A stretch of 64,000 bases of DNA from Nyssa sinensis (taxonomy: Eukaryota; Streptophyta; Magnoliopsida; Cornales; Nyssaceae), in contig CM018051.1 in assembly GCA_008638375.1 (NCBI GenBank), forward strand, positions 9,841,387 through 9,905,386. Direction: 5' to 3'. Within the stretch, counting starts at the first letter, position 1; each line of letters begins with the position of its first letter. Both the position numbers and the translations under genes were made by a program. Below are positions 27,101 through 37,589 of this stretch, in pieces. Below the pieces are notes generated by a model. It worked only from the letters and a program-made list of their open reading frames with translations. It was not told the origin of the DNA and searched no databases.

Positions 27101-29215
27101 ATGTTTTGACAAATAGAATCACAGCAAAACTAACTTCTTCACTTTAATCAACATCTCCATTATCTTAGTCCAATCAGACAAGCAATTCCTAACTATTTGT
27201 TTATAAATATTTTCTGTTCTCATATGATCCATCAGACAGATAGCTGATCCTACTTAAATGACTTGCAATGCTCATACTAAGAACATCAAAAGCTCAACAA
27301 GCAGTTAATAATTTGACTTTGCAAGGGATACTTTCTATATATCTTTGTTCTCAAAGACATGTATCACTGTCAGGATGATCACATCTGGCAACTCCCAACA
27401 ACAGCAGCTTGCACAACCATCCATACAATTCTTCCACAGGCTTGAAAAACAATTGTTTGATAAAAGAGATGGGAGAGATGGATAGCCGAAAACACACCTG
27501 TACATGAGCCTTTCTATAAAATCCTCTTCCTTTATCCTCAGAAGAGATTGCCGAGTTTCTTCTCCAAGCGCTGACCAAAAATCGACCAATGTGTCAACAG
27601 AAAGTCTGGCAGTGTGTAGAGCACATGTTTCCCTTGTTCCATGCCCTCTGCCATAGCCTGCCATTCCTTGGCTTATCCAACCTCTACCTCCCCCACCACA
27701 GGCATCCGGATAAAGCAATTCACGTTCTCGTTCCCTTGCATGCGCACTGTCAAAAACCTACTTCGAAAGAAAGGTGAGCCACCATAAAAATAAAAATGTG
27801 TGTGTGTGTCACTACCTAGTGTTGGCCTTTTTTACAGTCATTATAAACTTACAATAAAAAATAAAAATAAAAAGTTAATTTTTAAACTACAATGAAGCAT
27901 ACATTTTGGAGTCCCTTGAGAGAATTTGAGTGCAGATAGCAGTCCAAAAGAGTCAGTGTTCCATCCCGAGTTGTGGTCAGACCTCCCCAAGGGTGGACAG
28001 ATGGATCTTGAGCATTGTCTTGGCACCCAGTAGACATACCCAAGACACCATCATGTTGAATTTTTGAGGCTCCTGACCTATTGCAAGGAAGCTGCCCACC
28101 TGTTCCCTCCTGTTGCAAAGACTTTCCATACAAGACAATCTGCAAGAAACCTTCGAGCAGTAACCCAATGCATCTAGAGCAGTACATGTTCTTACGAGCT
28201 TGCTCGAAGAGCGTTTGTTTGTCAATCCGCAGGAGCTCCTGCCGGGTTTGTGGTGACAGCTCACTCCAGAACTACATCACAAGTAAATAGCACTTTTTCA
28301 TTGACTAGTCATGCTTCCACAAGTTACCAACTAAAAATAGAGCAATAAAAATGCAGCCCGTGTGCTCCAAACCTAAATCCAATAAGTCCATAATAACTTA
28401 CTACTTTTCTCTTAATTGCATTCATTAAGATGTAGAGAAAAGAGTAAACTTGTTGAATGATAATAAAGAAAAAGTGAAGTTCAAAATTGTAAAACATGCA
28501 ACCCTTTTCCTTCGCAGTCTTAAGGTGATTCATTGTTGCTAAAAGCAGAAACACAAAGGAATTTTACACTCAATATCTCACAATCCTGAAATTTAATGTC
28601 TTGAATATGCCATTGTCTCCTCTACAAAAGTAAGAGGAGAACATAATTTTGCTCATAAAAATATTTGCAAAATGGTTTATCATCTGCCATCCCAAAATTA
28701 CAATTCAAAACAAGTAAATGGTTAATGCTGATTTTGTATTTAAGATTTAAATCCTCTATATCAAATTCACATGTATTCATGAAGATAAAATATAAATACA
28801 AAGCGGATGCGATTACTCACACAAACTCAAAATCCAACCAAAACAATATTGCCACTCAGCTTACAATCACTTGACACAACAGACTTAAATCCTAAAAATA
28901 AATAATAAATAAAACTAAATTATTCCACAGTGATATACAAATTGAACTCAATTTATTCGATCAAAATTCACACAAACAAATACAACAAGATGATCTACTT
29001 CAATTCCTACCCTAAAACCATTGCGTAATAATATACACACAAATATAGATGAATCTAGTACCTTCTGGACCTGGTTGTAGCTAACATCATCTCGATGCTT
29101 TGACCAAAATACATTGGCCGACACTGATCCATTCGAGCATGATAAGGAGAACAACGATGATTTTGTGTTAGCATTACAAAATGGATGATCATTTCTCCTG
29201 CGCTAATCCAGGCAT
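15170..29215 (-). CDS. Plant-conserved Cys-rich coiled-coil protein (NST1-like), eight exons, five indels
   Basis: Eight exons join on the minus strand: 29215-29062, 28271-27903, 27757-27498, 19709-19568, 19350-18979, 18841-18710, 17650-17522 and 17409-15170. They encode about 1,265 residues. I recognise the protein as one conserved across land plants and labelled 'stress response NST1-like' in some proteomes; its function is unknown. Visible features are CxxC pairs at about C82/C85, C268/C271 and C398/C401 (possible metal sites), a Gly-rich segment (PDACGGGGRGW), and an EEEEKEKREEEERKERRR-type coiled coil near residues 520-570. A Ser-rich, probably disordered C-terminal half follows. All introns are GT-AG except intron 6 (GC-AG), and intron 3 spans 7.8 kb. 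Five single-base indels break the frame, at 29197-29198, 16620, about 16490, 15711-15714 and 15509-15512. No nonsense substitution was seen between them. It is either a young pseudogene or a correct gene carrying assembly errors. Confidence 0.85.
20100..22000. repeat. Imperfect large duplications within intron 3
   Basis: Related blocks occur at about 20160-20390, 20560-21020 and 21720-22000. They share 'gattctaaacttaaa', 'atgaaagatgagcatgaaaa', 'acatattatctaatcac' and 'ttctaaacc' in the same order. Spacing between copies varies because later sequence, including the MITE at 21204-21570, separates them. Confidence 0.6.
21204..21570 (+). mobile_element. hAT-like MITE with GTGTCC repeats, copy 1
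   Basis: The 367-bp unit starts 'ctaagaagcac' and ends with the exact reverse complement 'gtgcttcttag'. It is flanked by a perfect 8-bp duplication 'atattagt' (21196-21203 and 21571-21578). The left subterminal region has 'ggacac' words, and the right one is a run of 'gtgtcc' repeats (about 21525-21560). The 8-bp duplication points to the hAT superfamily. It is non-coding. Confidence 0.85.
22438..22451. repeat. Poly-G run (14 G)
   Basis: Fourteen consecutive G residues lie in an otherwise AT-rich intron. On the transcribed (minus-strand) gene this becomes a C run. It is a likely length-polymorphic or error-prone site. Confidence 0.9.
22506..22565. repeat. Perfect 30-bp tandem duplication
   Basis: A 30-bp unit beginning 'tggttcttgattgaagc' occurs twice head to tail with no visible mismatch, indicating a recent local duplication inside intron 3. 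Confidence 0.9.
23806..24140. repeat. Imperfect tandem duplication of about 185 bp
   Basis: The segment beginning 'acatttggaaacata' at about 23806 recurs at about 23993. Both contain 'ttagttttatta', 'ctctatttaattgaat', 'tcaatataactcctaaag' and 'aaaaggggattaatg'. A third fragment ('gggattaatggtatta') lies near 24502. Confidence 0.75.
24752..25374 (+). mobile_element. hAT-like MITE with GTGTCC repeats, copy 2, internal tandem duplication
   Basis: The ends 'ctatgaaac' and 'gtttcttag' form the TIR. A perfect 8-bp duplication 'actagaat' flanks it (24744-24751 and 25375-25382). The first 82 bp are tandemly duplicated (24752-24833 and 24834-24915), doubling the subterminal 'gtgtcc'/'ggacac' block. 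The core matches copy 1 (for example 'ttaatatttttatgatttatg'-type sequence after 25190). It is non-coding. Confidence 0.85.
26873..27010. mobile_element. hAT MITE end fragment
   Basis: The sequence starting 'tagggatgacaattt' with 'aacacgat' close behind resembles the termini of common plant hAT MITEs, such as the one at 13531. No matching opposite end was found, so this is a remnant. Confidence 0.35.
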
Positions 29216-29690
29216 CTTCAAACTCTCATATATTCATTCATCAATCCTACCATCCACTCCTCCAAAATTCCATCGTCCAGTAACGATCAAAAAACCGATC
29301 ACTGTATCAAAATCCTGTATATAAATGCATGAATTCTACAAACATCTATCGGTTCAATGTTTTATAGATTCCAAAAAAGTGAAATTTTTGGATCGATATA
29401 GATTGAGGTATAGATGAGTCCGTTTGTCCTTAGATTGAAATTTAACAATGAATTTGATTCCGAACTATCGAAGAAAACCGAGAATCAAGAGAGAAGAGAA
29501 AGATACAGACGCAACGTTGGGGTTCTCGCTGATTAGATTTGGTGCTGTATGTATATGCGGAAAGAGAAAAAAAGGAGAGAGCAAGGCAGAAGAGGCACAC
29601 ACAGAGAGAAGATTTGAGCCCTGACAGATAAAAAGACCCTGGCTTTAGCGCGCAGTTAAAAGCATGAGCTACTGTTACCAATCACAATTC
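29216..29690 (-). promoter_or_regulatory. 5' leader and promoter-proximal region of the NST1-like gene
   Basis: Read on the minus strand, about 29600-29400 is rich in CT tracts (ctctcctttttttctctttc, ctttctcttctctcttg), typical of plant 5' leaders. No TATA box is clear. The conserved protein start (MPGLAQ) lies at 29215. Confidence 0.45.
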
Positions 29691-30099
29691 CAAGGGGGAG
29701 TTTTGTTTTTCCCACAAGGTAGTATCCATTATATGTGAGGTGGGAGTTACTGTTACATTATCATTTACAGCTCTAATACCATCTATACCAATTTATATTC
29801 TCACAATTTCAATGAAGAGTTTCATTTGTTTTACAAAATACGACCCACTACAGGTAGACTCATATGTGATGGGTCTCAGCTTTTAAGATAAATAGATCTC
29901 TTCATTTCATTTTGAAGTAACATTGATATATATATATATATATATATAACTTAATTTAAATATGAAGATTTGGTGAACGTGCCTCTTTGAACTTAGTTGT
30001 TTGACGTGCTTGTTTTATTTTTCAGACTAAATTATTATTTTGCCCTAATTTAATAGGCTCTTATTATTTTATTTTATTTTTGGTGTTTGGAAAATCTAA
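29691..30099. other. Intergenic spacer
   Basis: AT-rich spacer with an (AT)n tract at about 29928-29949. Nothing else was recognised. Confidence 0.5.
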
Positions 30100-31225
30100 A
30101 TTAAAAAAAAAAAAAACCAACAAGAACACCATGCCTAAGATTTCTTAGGAAAGGCAACATAAGTGTAATCACTAAGAAGTAGCAGCCGAATTTTAGTAAG
30201 GGTTGATCCAGCACCACCGATCTCTCCACTTGACCCACACCCAAGTTAGCTACTTTGCCAACAAAGTAGTTTGCCTCCCGCTAGACATGTTGGTATAGGC
30301 AAGATCTAAATCTGCTAGCATATAGTTCATTATCTTCCATAAGCGCAGTATAAGAGTTGTCTTCCGACAATGGATCTTTGATGAGGTTTACTGCAGCCTC
30401 ACAGTCTGCTCCAATGATCACTTGGATGAACCCACTCTTGAGAGCCAACTTCAAGCCCTCTCTTATACTTCATAGTTTTGCTATCAGACTCGAGGGGTTT
30501 CTCATAAAGCCAAAGTAGTCTTTCACCTAACTTATGCATTCATCTCTAATTAACCCTCTAAAACCCACCATCTTAGATTTTCTTTTGTTGCGCCAAACGT
30601 ATTGTCTTTCATGAACCCAGGTTGGGAAAGGATCCACTTGACCAAGATGATATTATGAGACCTACCTGCACCATTGAAGAAGAAAGTGCTAGCTATTTCT
30701 TTTGCCGAGCTAGTAATCTGGTTAACAAGGAAAAAGAAGGAAGGGTTTTTTTCTCAAAAACCCGCTCGTTCCTTACTTTCTAAACTTCCTAGATTCCATA
30801 TTTGAAAGTACAACTCCATGGAACATTATTTGTAGCCAGTTTCAAATGAGTAGAGTTTTGTTTTATCCAATGCTTAAGCAACCATTACAAAAAAGGCATA
30901 TCATTAGCTAGGGTCAAGAGGCTATGTTTAGCAAAATCATAGTCATGCAAGCAATTAATAGTATCCTCCTATGGATGTTACAAAAAGAGCATAAGTTGCT
31001 CTCGTTGGAACCCTTATTTCTCCTTAAGGAGGCAGTATGAAGACATTCTCAACAAGCTTTTCAAACAGAGCATTTTAAACTTTGATGGCTTTTGAGCTTC
31101 CAAATCTAATTCCAATAACCTAAAGGAGGTTACGAGAGCTCTTTGATGGAGAAGTAGTTTTCGAGGAGAATTTGCCTTTGTTTATTCCAAATTAACCTAT
31201 CAAGGAACTTAGTATCTCTCAAGAT
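30100..31225 (-). pseudogene. Decayed LINE fragment (RNase H and zinc-binding RT tail)
   Basis: On the minus strand, about 30480-30200 reads as a plant LINE-type RNase H segment: 'FIQVIIGADCEAAVNLIKD' and, after decay, 'REANYFVGKVANLG'. This matches the usual order of catalytic Asp and C-terminal 'ADxLAxxG' in RVT_3 domains. The part at about 31100-30900 resembles the cysteine-bearing tail found at the end of plant LINE reverse transcriptases (SLKCS, NLCSFC). Stops and shifts occur throughout, and no reverse transcriptase core remains in the window. Confidence 0.6.
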
Positions 31226-31228
31226 AGG

Positions 31229-33680
31229 TGTAGACACCTCATTTTGTGACCCTTGATTGAGTAAGGGCAAAATCATAATTTTACAGCATTCTGAAAACAT
31301 TTCAGTCATTGTTATTGCATATTTCGAGAAACCCCTTGATTAGGGGGTAGTTTCGTCATTTTTTATGAATTACTAGGATATTTTTCACCTAGGAGTATTT
31401 TGATAATTTCACACACAAATTGATCCCTATGGGTATTTTGGTCATTTTATATATTTTGACCCCCACGGGCATTCTTGTAATTTTGTACATCTTTCTTGTC
31501 CTCAAGGGCGCCCATGGTAATTCCTAAAGCATTCCCATCTTATAAGGGTATTTCAATAATTTTATCAGAGTCTCACATCTAGTAAGACTCTTTTGCCCAT
31601 TGGAGGGTGTTTCGATAATTTCAGCACCATTTTTGCTTTTGAAAGGCATTTTGGTTATTTTGGCATAGTCTTGCCATCAGTGAGACTCTTTAATCATTTG
31701 GAGGGTATTTTTGTAATTTCAATATCAACTTTCCCCTTTGGGAGTAATTTGGTAAATTCAACCCTTTGGTGACAAATTGGGCACATTTTCATGCCTTAAG
31801 GAGCAATTTGGTCATTTCCTATACCTTAGGAAAATTTAAAGATTTTTCACCAAATTGGGAACAATTTGGTAATCTTGAGTGATAGTAGTTCATTTAGGTA
31901 TAATTAGGACTTTTCTTTTCCAGAGTTTTCTTGAATCTAGTTTCTAAACATTTCATTTAGAGGAGGTTCATTAAATCTAGATATTTGATTTTTTTTAATT
32001 TATTTAGAAATAAACTCTCTTTTTTCTTAATTCTCATTAGTGCATTAGGTGTACATTAATTCTCATTGATCCACATGTTAGTCTATATGGCACGTTAGGT
32101 GCATTGTGATTAACTACAAATTGTATACAATCACTTCATTAGTCCACCTATTTAGGTTTAAATATATTTTAGATATATATATATATATACACACAAACAC
32201 ACACACATACACTTTAGAGTTTGGATGATTAGAAATTTCCTTTTTAATTATCCCTTTTTAGAGTTTTTTTTAGCATTAAACTCTCATTTTACTTGCATAC
32301 ATGTAAATTATGATCTTATAGGTTCTTACATTTTCATAATTCATTTTAATTCATTTATTTAGGATATTCATTTTCTAGGAAAATTATTTGATTTTATTTT
32401 TTTATTTAATCATGTAATTATCACTCAATACATGATCCTAGCTCTACATTTGTATCATTGATTATAAGCCATTGGATCAAATCTCAACATTTTGCTTCTA
32501 AATAGACCCCATTAGTCACCATTCAAGAGGTCCACAACTTCATAGCCTCATGCTGTCATTCTAGTGTCAAAGATCTCTCTCTTTAGAAGTCATATTTCCT
32601 CTCAAGGCCAAAGCCCTGCCCAATTGACTGTCAAGGCCAAAGCCCTGCTCGGTTGACTGTCCCGAATCAAAAAGCAAGCCAGAACTCCACCCGATTGACA
32701 ACTCCGAATCAAGCATTCCTAGCCAATTGTCGCCCGACATCAGCAACTAAACAAGATATGTCGTAAACCCTTCTTAGTCATTTCTATTCAGTTGATCTTT
32801 CTATTTTATCCCTCTTACTAAAAGAAGATAAACCGGAGAACCTCATGACTTTGATTCTATCTTAGGGTAGATACGTAGGATGCCTGCGAGCCCGAGTCAA
32901 ATTCATTTTTTCCTTTCCTTTTTACTTTCTTTGTGCAAGTTCTATTTCTTTCTTTTTTTATTTACAATCTAATCGATCGATCATCACCTTCTATTATTAT
33001 GGATGAAGGTGGGTGACATGAGCCCACGAGCTTGATCTATTCTCTCATATCACTCTTGATAAGAAGGAATAACAATCTATCAGCTTCTATCACTGTTGAT
33101 AGAAGCATAACAATGGGAGGCTTTAAAGCCTTTCTTTTATTGCTTTATATTTCAATCATCTATCATATCTCTCTACATTTCTTTCTTCTTTTATTTATGT
33201 GTTATTTACAATGGATGAGCCTTGTGATTGAACACTTGAGGCTGGTCTGTTCGGACCAGACAGAGTAGGTGCCTAACACCTTCCCACTCTGTACCTTAAC
33301 CCCCGGATCTATTTTCTTTGGTTATTTAGATTCAATATTTTTACTTTATTTAACCCACAAGTCCATTTCCTTTGGTTATGTAGATTCAATGTTATTACTT
33401 TATTTAACCCATGTCAATGGGTTTAGCTTGTAACTAGGACCAAAGCGGTGTGACTTTTCTTTCATTTTCTGTCCTTTTTCTGATGTATTATTTTTTCAAG
33501 GGTTGTAACAGATTTGCTTGTTTAATTGTCCAAAACAAGCTAGCGACTTCTCTCTTTATTTTCATTTTCTTAGAGATGTTCATTCCTACCTTTAGGAAAG
33601 GGAATCGTCGGGATCCCTAATTCTCTGAGGGACTCAAACACAGAATTTTCTGATGATGGCGCTCACAATAGGGGTAACCA
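31229..33680 (+). repeat. Probable large solo LTR (Ogre/Tat-type gypsy)
   Basis: The unit begins 'tgtagacacctcattttg', a start I associate with large plant gypsy LTRs. Further in it has 'agatacgtaggatgcctgcg' (near 32868) and 'ggtgcctaacaccttccc' (near 33268), motifs typical of Ogre-type LTRs. A long series of short phrases such as 'ggtaattttggtcatttt' variants fills 31300-31900. No second copy or coding domain lies nearby, so a solo LTR is the simplest reading. The boundaries are approximate. Confidence 0.5.
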
Positions 33681-36600
33681 AAATCATTGGAATAATGAAG
33701 GGAGAATAGTAGATTTAATTATATTAAGGTTCCACTAATTATATGAGGTTAGTTATTACCTATTTTTATAGGTGATTATGCCATTCGTATCATATTACAC
33801 ATATGGACATATATGCCTAAAGTGGTATTGGATTGTGAATTTTGACTTTTGGAGTGTTAAATTAAGACAAATTATTGAATTGTTAGTTACAACTATAATT
33901 GAGATTTTTTAGGCTCTATGAAAAATATAATTCTCTTTATTTTTTTTTTAAGAAGAGTGTGGTATTAGATTTTGAGTTCTAAATTCTGAAGTGTGAAATT
34001 ATGACAAATTTTTGAATTGTTAACAATCAATTCTAATAGTATTTTTTTTCGCCTCAATGAGAATATGTGAAATTGAAATGTGAATTCTGAAATTTGAACA
34101 GTACAACTAACAAATGTCGGACGTGGTGTGGGCATATGACTAATATACTTACACACACACATATTATAAAAGTTTGATTTTTCCCTCAAATAATAACACA
34201 CTATATATCTCTAATTTATATCCTTTGATGGTTTCCTTACATTGGCTATAAAAAATATATATGTTTCTATGTTCCAAAAAAATGACTTATCAGTCTTTAT
34301 ATACAATGATGTGTAGACATATTTATAATAAATTTTTTAATATATTATTGTAGAAAGTGTAAACAAGTTGTTGTAAAGAATAAATCTAAATTATTCTTAA
34401 AACAATGCTAACCAAGACAATCCAGAATCTTGATATATGGTCTCTTTGTGATAAGTGGCATTTATCCCATGAAATACATTAATGAAGCTTAAAGTATAGG
34501 CTAGCACAAAATCGAAAAGACATTGTAGTTAGCATGATATAAATATAATGATTAATGGTGTGTGAACCTTTGTGTTTGCTCCATAATGTTTACTCTTCAT
34601 TTGTGTAGTAGTTACTTACACAATGTAGAGCGGGGAGTCAAAGTGGATAGTTAGTACGGTAATAAATGTTACATGTAGAAAAGTTCAATAAATCTTTGAG
34701 ATGATGTGGTTAGGAAAAAGGTGGTGATAGTCTAGAATAGAATAGAGAGAAAAAAAAGGGGGATGTAGTCAGAATACCTTGAAACGTAGAGAGAAACTTT
34801 TATTATAGAGCTAGCATCATCTTATCTCTCTCTAGTACATATCTCAGAGAAGTATTCTTATTTATACTAGTTTAGGCACGTGCTAAACCATTAGGCTTTT
34901 GTAACAATTACAATGACAACTCTACGTGTACCAAAAAAAGAAGATGGTAGAAGATTCTCTCATGTTGTAAAACACTGGAGTGTATTGAGTTCAACTTAAG
35001 GATTTGAAGACACTTTCTAGTGAACCCAACACCTCAATCGTAAACTCGTATAACCTGAAGTATCTTATAGTTAACAACTCAAAGTTACCCCCCTTTGAAT
35101 CCTTGAGTTACTCCTCAAGAGAATAAGTTTGGGCTGATGAGATAAGGTGCCTTCATTGGCTCGACCATTATGCCTTATAAATAACATTTTTTATCGTATT
35201 ACGCCAAAATGACTTCTTTATCACAATCATGTGCACATTCAAGGAGACTATATTTATATTATTCTTAGTTTGACACGTCCATAGGAGATGGTTCAACATT
35301 AAAAAGTTACTTATTTTAGCACAACCTATTGTGACACAAGTGCAAGTAATTCTAAAGCTAGGGAACTCCTAAGAGCTAAATCGAGTTTAATACCTCTTGT
35401 TAAGATAGGGAACCCCTTTTGAGTTCAACAGAGTATAATAGTATATTTTGCTTCTCCTTAAGGATCACGACAACTATTTCTCATTCCATCAAAGCACGCC
35501 TAATAAGTGAGATCTTGTTAAATAGTCTCTCAATAAGCTCAAGATATATAGTCAGGAAATAATCTCAACCTAACTCTTAAGGCAGTGGTTTCATATTGAT
35601 CTCAGGTCTACCTTTTGCCTAAGTCCATGAATAATGTATTATTTTCTACTCATAATCAGCATGATTACCTAATGAATAAGATACTTATTACCTCATTGTG
35701 AGTAAATGTGTTAAACTTAGTAATCTAATAAATTTTGGGTCATTAATGACTTTAAAAGTTCAACCTAGAGGGGGGGTTACTAGGTTGATTCCACAATTTA
35801 TCCCCAATCTTTCTGAGTCCCTCTTATTTATTGAGTGCTCGCACCTAAAGAACAAATATAATGAATGGAAAAGGCAACACACTAAGATTTATAGTGGTTC
35901 GACCTTTAACACTGGCTTACCTCCATTCTTCAATAATGATCCTCAATCCAACCCATAAATCTTATATAGTTATTGATATGGTGTTATCTCACATTTTATA
36001 ATTCAAAGCCTCGTAAAGCTTATCAACACAAGAAGCTCACAAGCTCTTCTCTCAACTTTGTAAAGCCTTAAAAATGGGCACACAACTCTCGCAAGCCTCG
36101 TAAGGCTATTACAATTCAATTCACAAAGTTTTGAGTTACGAAGCAAGTGACCCCATTAATAAGGTAGATATGAAATCCTTATAAATGAGCACACAACTCT
36201 CATAAGCCTCACCAGTCTATTACAACTCAATTCATAAACTTTTGAATTACAAAGTAAGTGACCCTCTTAATAGGTTTCCAAATTTGAGTTTAAATAAAAA
36301 TTTTGAAGTAATCAAAAAAAAAAAAAAGCTCTTGATTGTATGTTTTAATTATGAAATCAAGGGAATAGAGGCTGAATGAGTTTACAATGACAATAATCAA
36401 CTACCTAAGAGGCTTCTTGAAAGAGATTGTAAATGATAGCTCAAAGTCGCCTTTTCTTCTTCTTCTTTTTCCTAAGATACGAAAATTAGAGCTCATTTGA
36501 TGAAAGTTTTCAAGGATTTAATTGAAAATGAAAGCTTTTTGACTCTCTTCTTGCTTAAGGCTTGAAGTGATTTGCCAATGATAGTCTAGCTTCCTTCCTC

Positions 36601-36713
36601 TATCATATTTTAAAGTTTAAGCTCACGAGATCTTTTCAAGCTAGATTGAATGTTGTTGAACCACCAAAAGATCTTTTATAAATGCTTGAGAGTCTTCCCT
36701 TTTATAGAGTTGA
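33681..36713. other. Repeat-derived spacer with LTR-like remnants
   Basis: No gene is supported. The part 35755-36710 contains 'agagggggggttactaggtt' and 'gatttatagtggttcgacc', motifs common in plant LTR retrotransposon ends. Two related segments at about 36040-36130 and 36170-36260 share 'acacaactct' and 'ctattacaa'. This is probably an older LTR into which the Tat element inserted. Confidence 0.4.
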
Positions 36714-37178
36714 CGTTACACTTTTCTAATCTGTCGGGGCTCTGTTCCTTATCGGTATGAGCTCTAAAAAAAGAGGAGTTAAAGGGCCGCCGGGATGGCT
36801 CCGGCGGTAGCCACTCCGGTGATGAAGTCAGTAGAGAGTAAGTAAAACTGAGAAAAGATAATTGATTCTGTCTTGAAGCTTACCTTAAAGGCAATGCTTA
36901 TAGGTTGATTGTCTTCCAAAGTGGGTAGGATTTGGTGCTGTGAAATCTGAGATTCACTTTTGTTCGGAGACGGTAGTTTTCGTATTGCGTTATGCTTCCT
37001 TGTTCCGAGATCGGTAGGCCAAGATTACGACGATGACAAGGTCGGTACCTCCGAGGACTAATGCTCCTGAGCCTACTGGTCCGATGTCAGATCTGTATAC
37101 TTAGTTACTTCATGACCTACATACAGAGGAGATAGACACATGTCAAGTTTGGATTAGTATGTCATTTTTGGTGTATCA
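36714..37178 (-). repeat. 3' LTR of the Tat element
   Basis: The LTR runs from the base after a TG-like end (…gtgtaacg on the minus strand) to 'tgatacacc' at 37178. A TATA-like box (cctataag, minus) lies at 36897-36904. About 70-110 bases downstream of it is a GC-rich block (36788-36826) shared with other LTRs in the window. The copy is complete, unlike the 5' LTR. Confidence 0.85.
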
Positions 37179-37196
37179 ACTACTCCCCCCCCCTGA
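37179..37196 (-). other. Polypurine tract of the Tat element
   Basis: On the minus strand a run of ten G residues within 'ctcagggggggggg' (37187-37196) precedes 'agtagt' and the start of the 3' LTR. Its position and purine content fit the plus-strand DNA primer site. Confidence 0.7.
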
Positions 37197-37589
37197 GCCT
37201 TAGTTCTAAGCACGCCTACAGAACTCAGGCAAGGTTTTCTGAAAGGTCACACGTATAATAATTAATGTGTTGTTTCGTATTTCGAGGGGACAAGAGCCAT
37301 CACGATGTAATTACCACGCGTATTGTCGTTTCGACAATCGAGATCATTATTATTCAGCCGTTATTCAATTTTTGAGACATTAAATGATACTCATACTGCT
37401 TCTTTTAAATGGTGAAGATGGTCATTTGGTCATCTTTTACAGTTTCCATACATTCTCGAAGCATTTTTGGGCGATTTTCGACGTCTCAGTGTGATCTCCG
37501 ATCTCTTAGTGCGATTTCTGGCATCTTTTCCACGACTACCGCTGTCTGACCCTTCTTTCTCCAGTGAGTCGATAATTTCTTTTCCCTTA

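Larger units (their letters stand above)
19710..27497 (-). other. Intron 3 of the NST1-like gene (7.8 kb, repeat-filled)
   Basis: The donor (gtgtgt at 27497, after the split Arg codon of 'MYR') and acceptor (ag at 19711-19710, before 'FDSKRFC') are placed by continuity of the conserved protein and codon phase 2. The intron is very AT-rich. It holds two hAT-like MITEs, tandem duplications, a poly-G run and a TE remnant near 26875. No independent gene is supported; the open frames around 26545-26914 are not recognisable. Confidence 0.8.
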
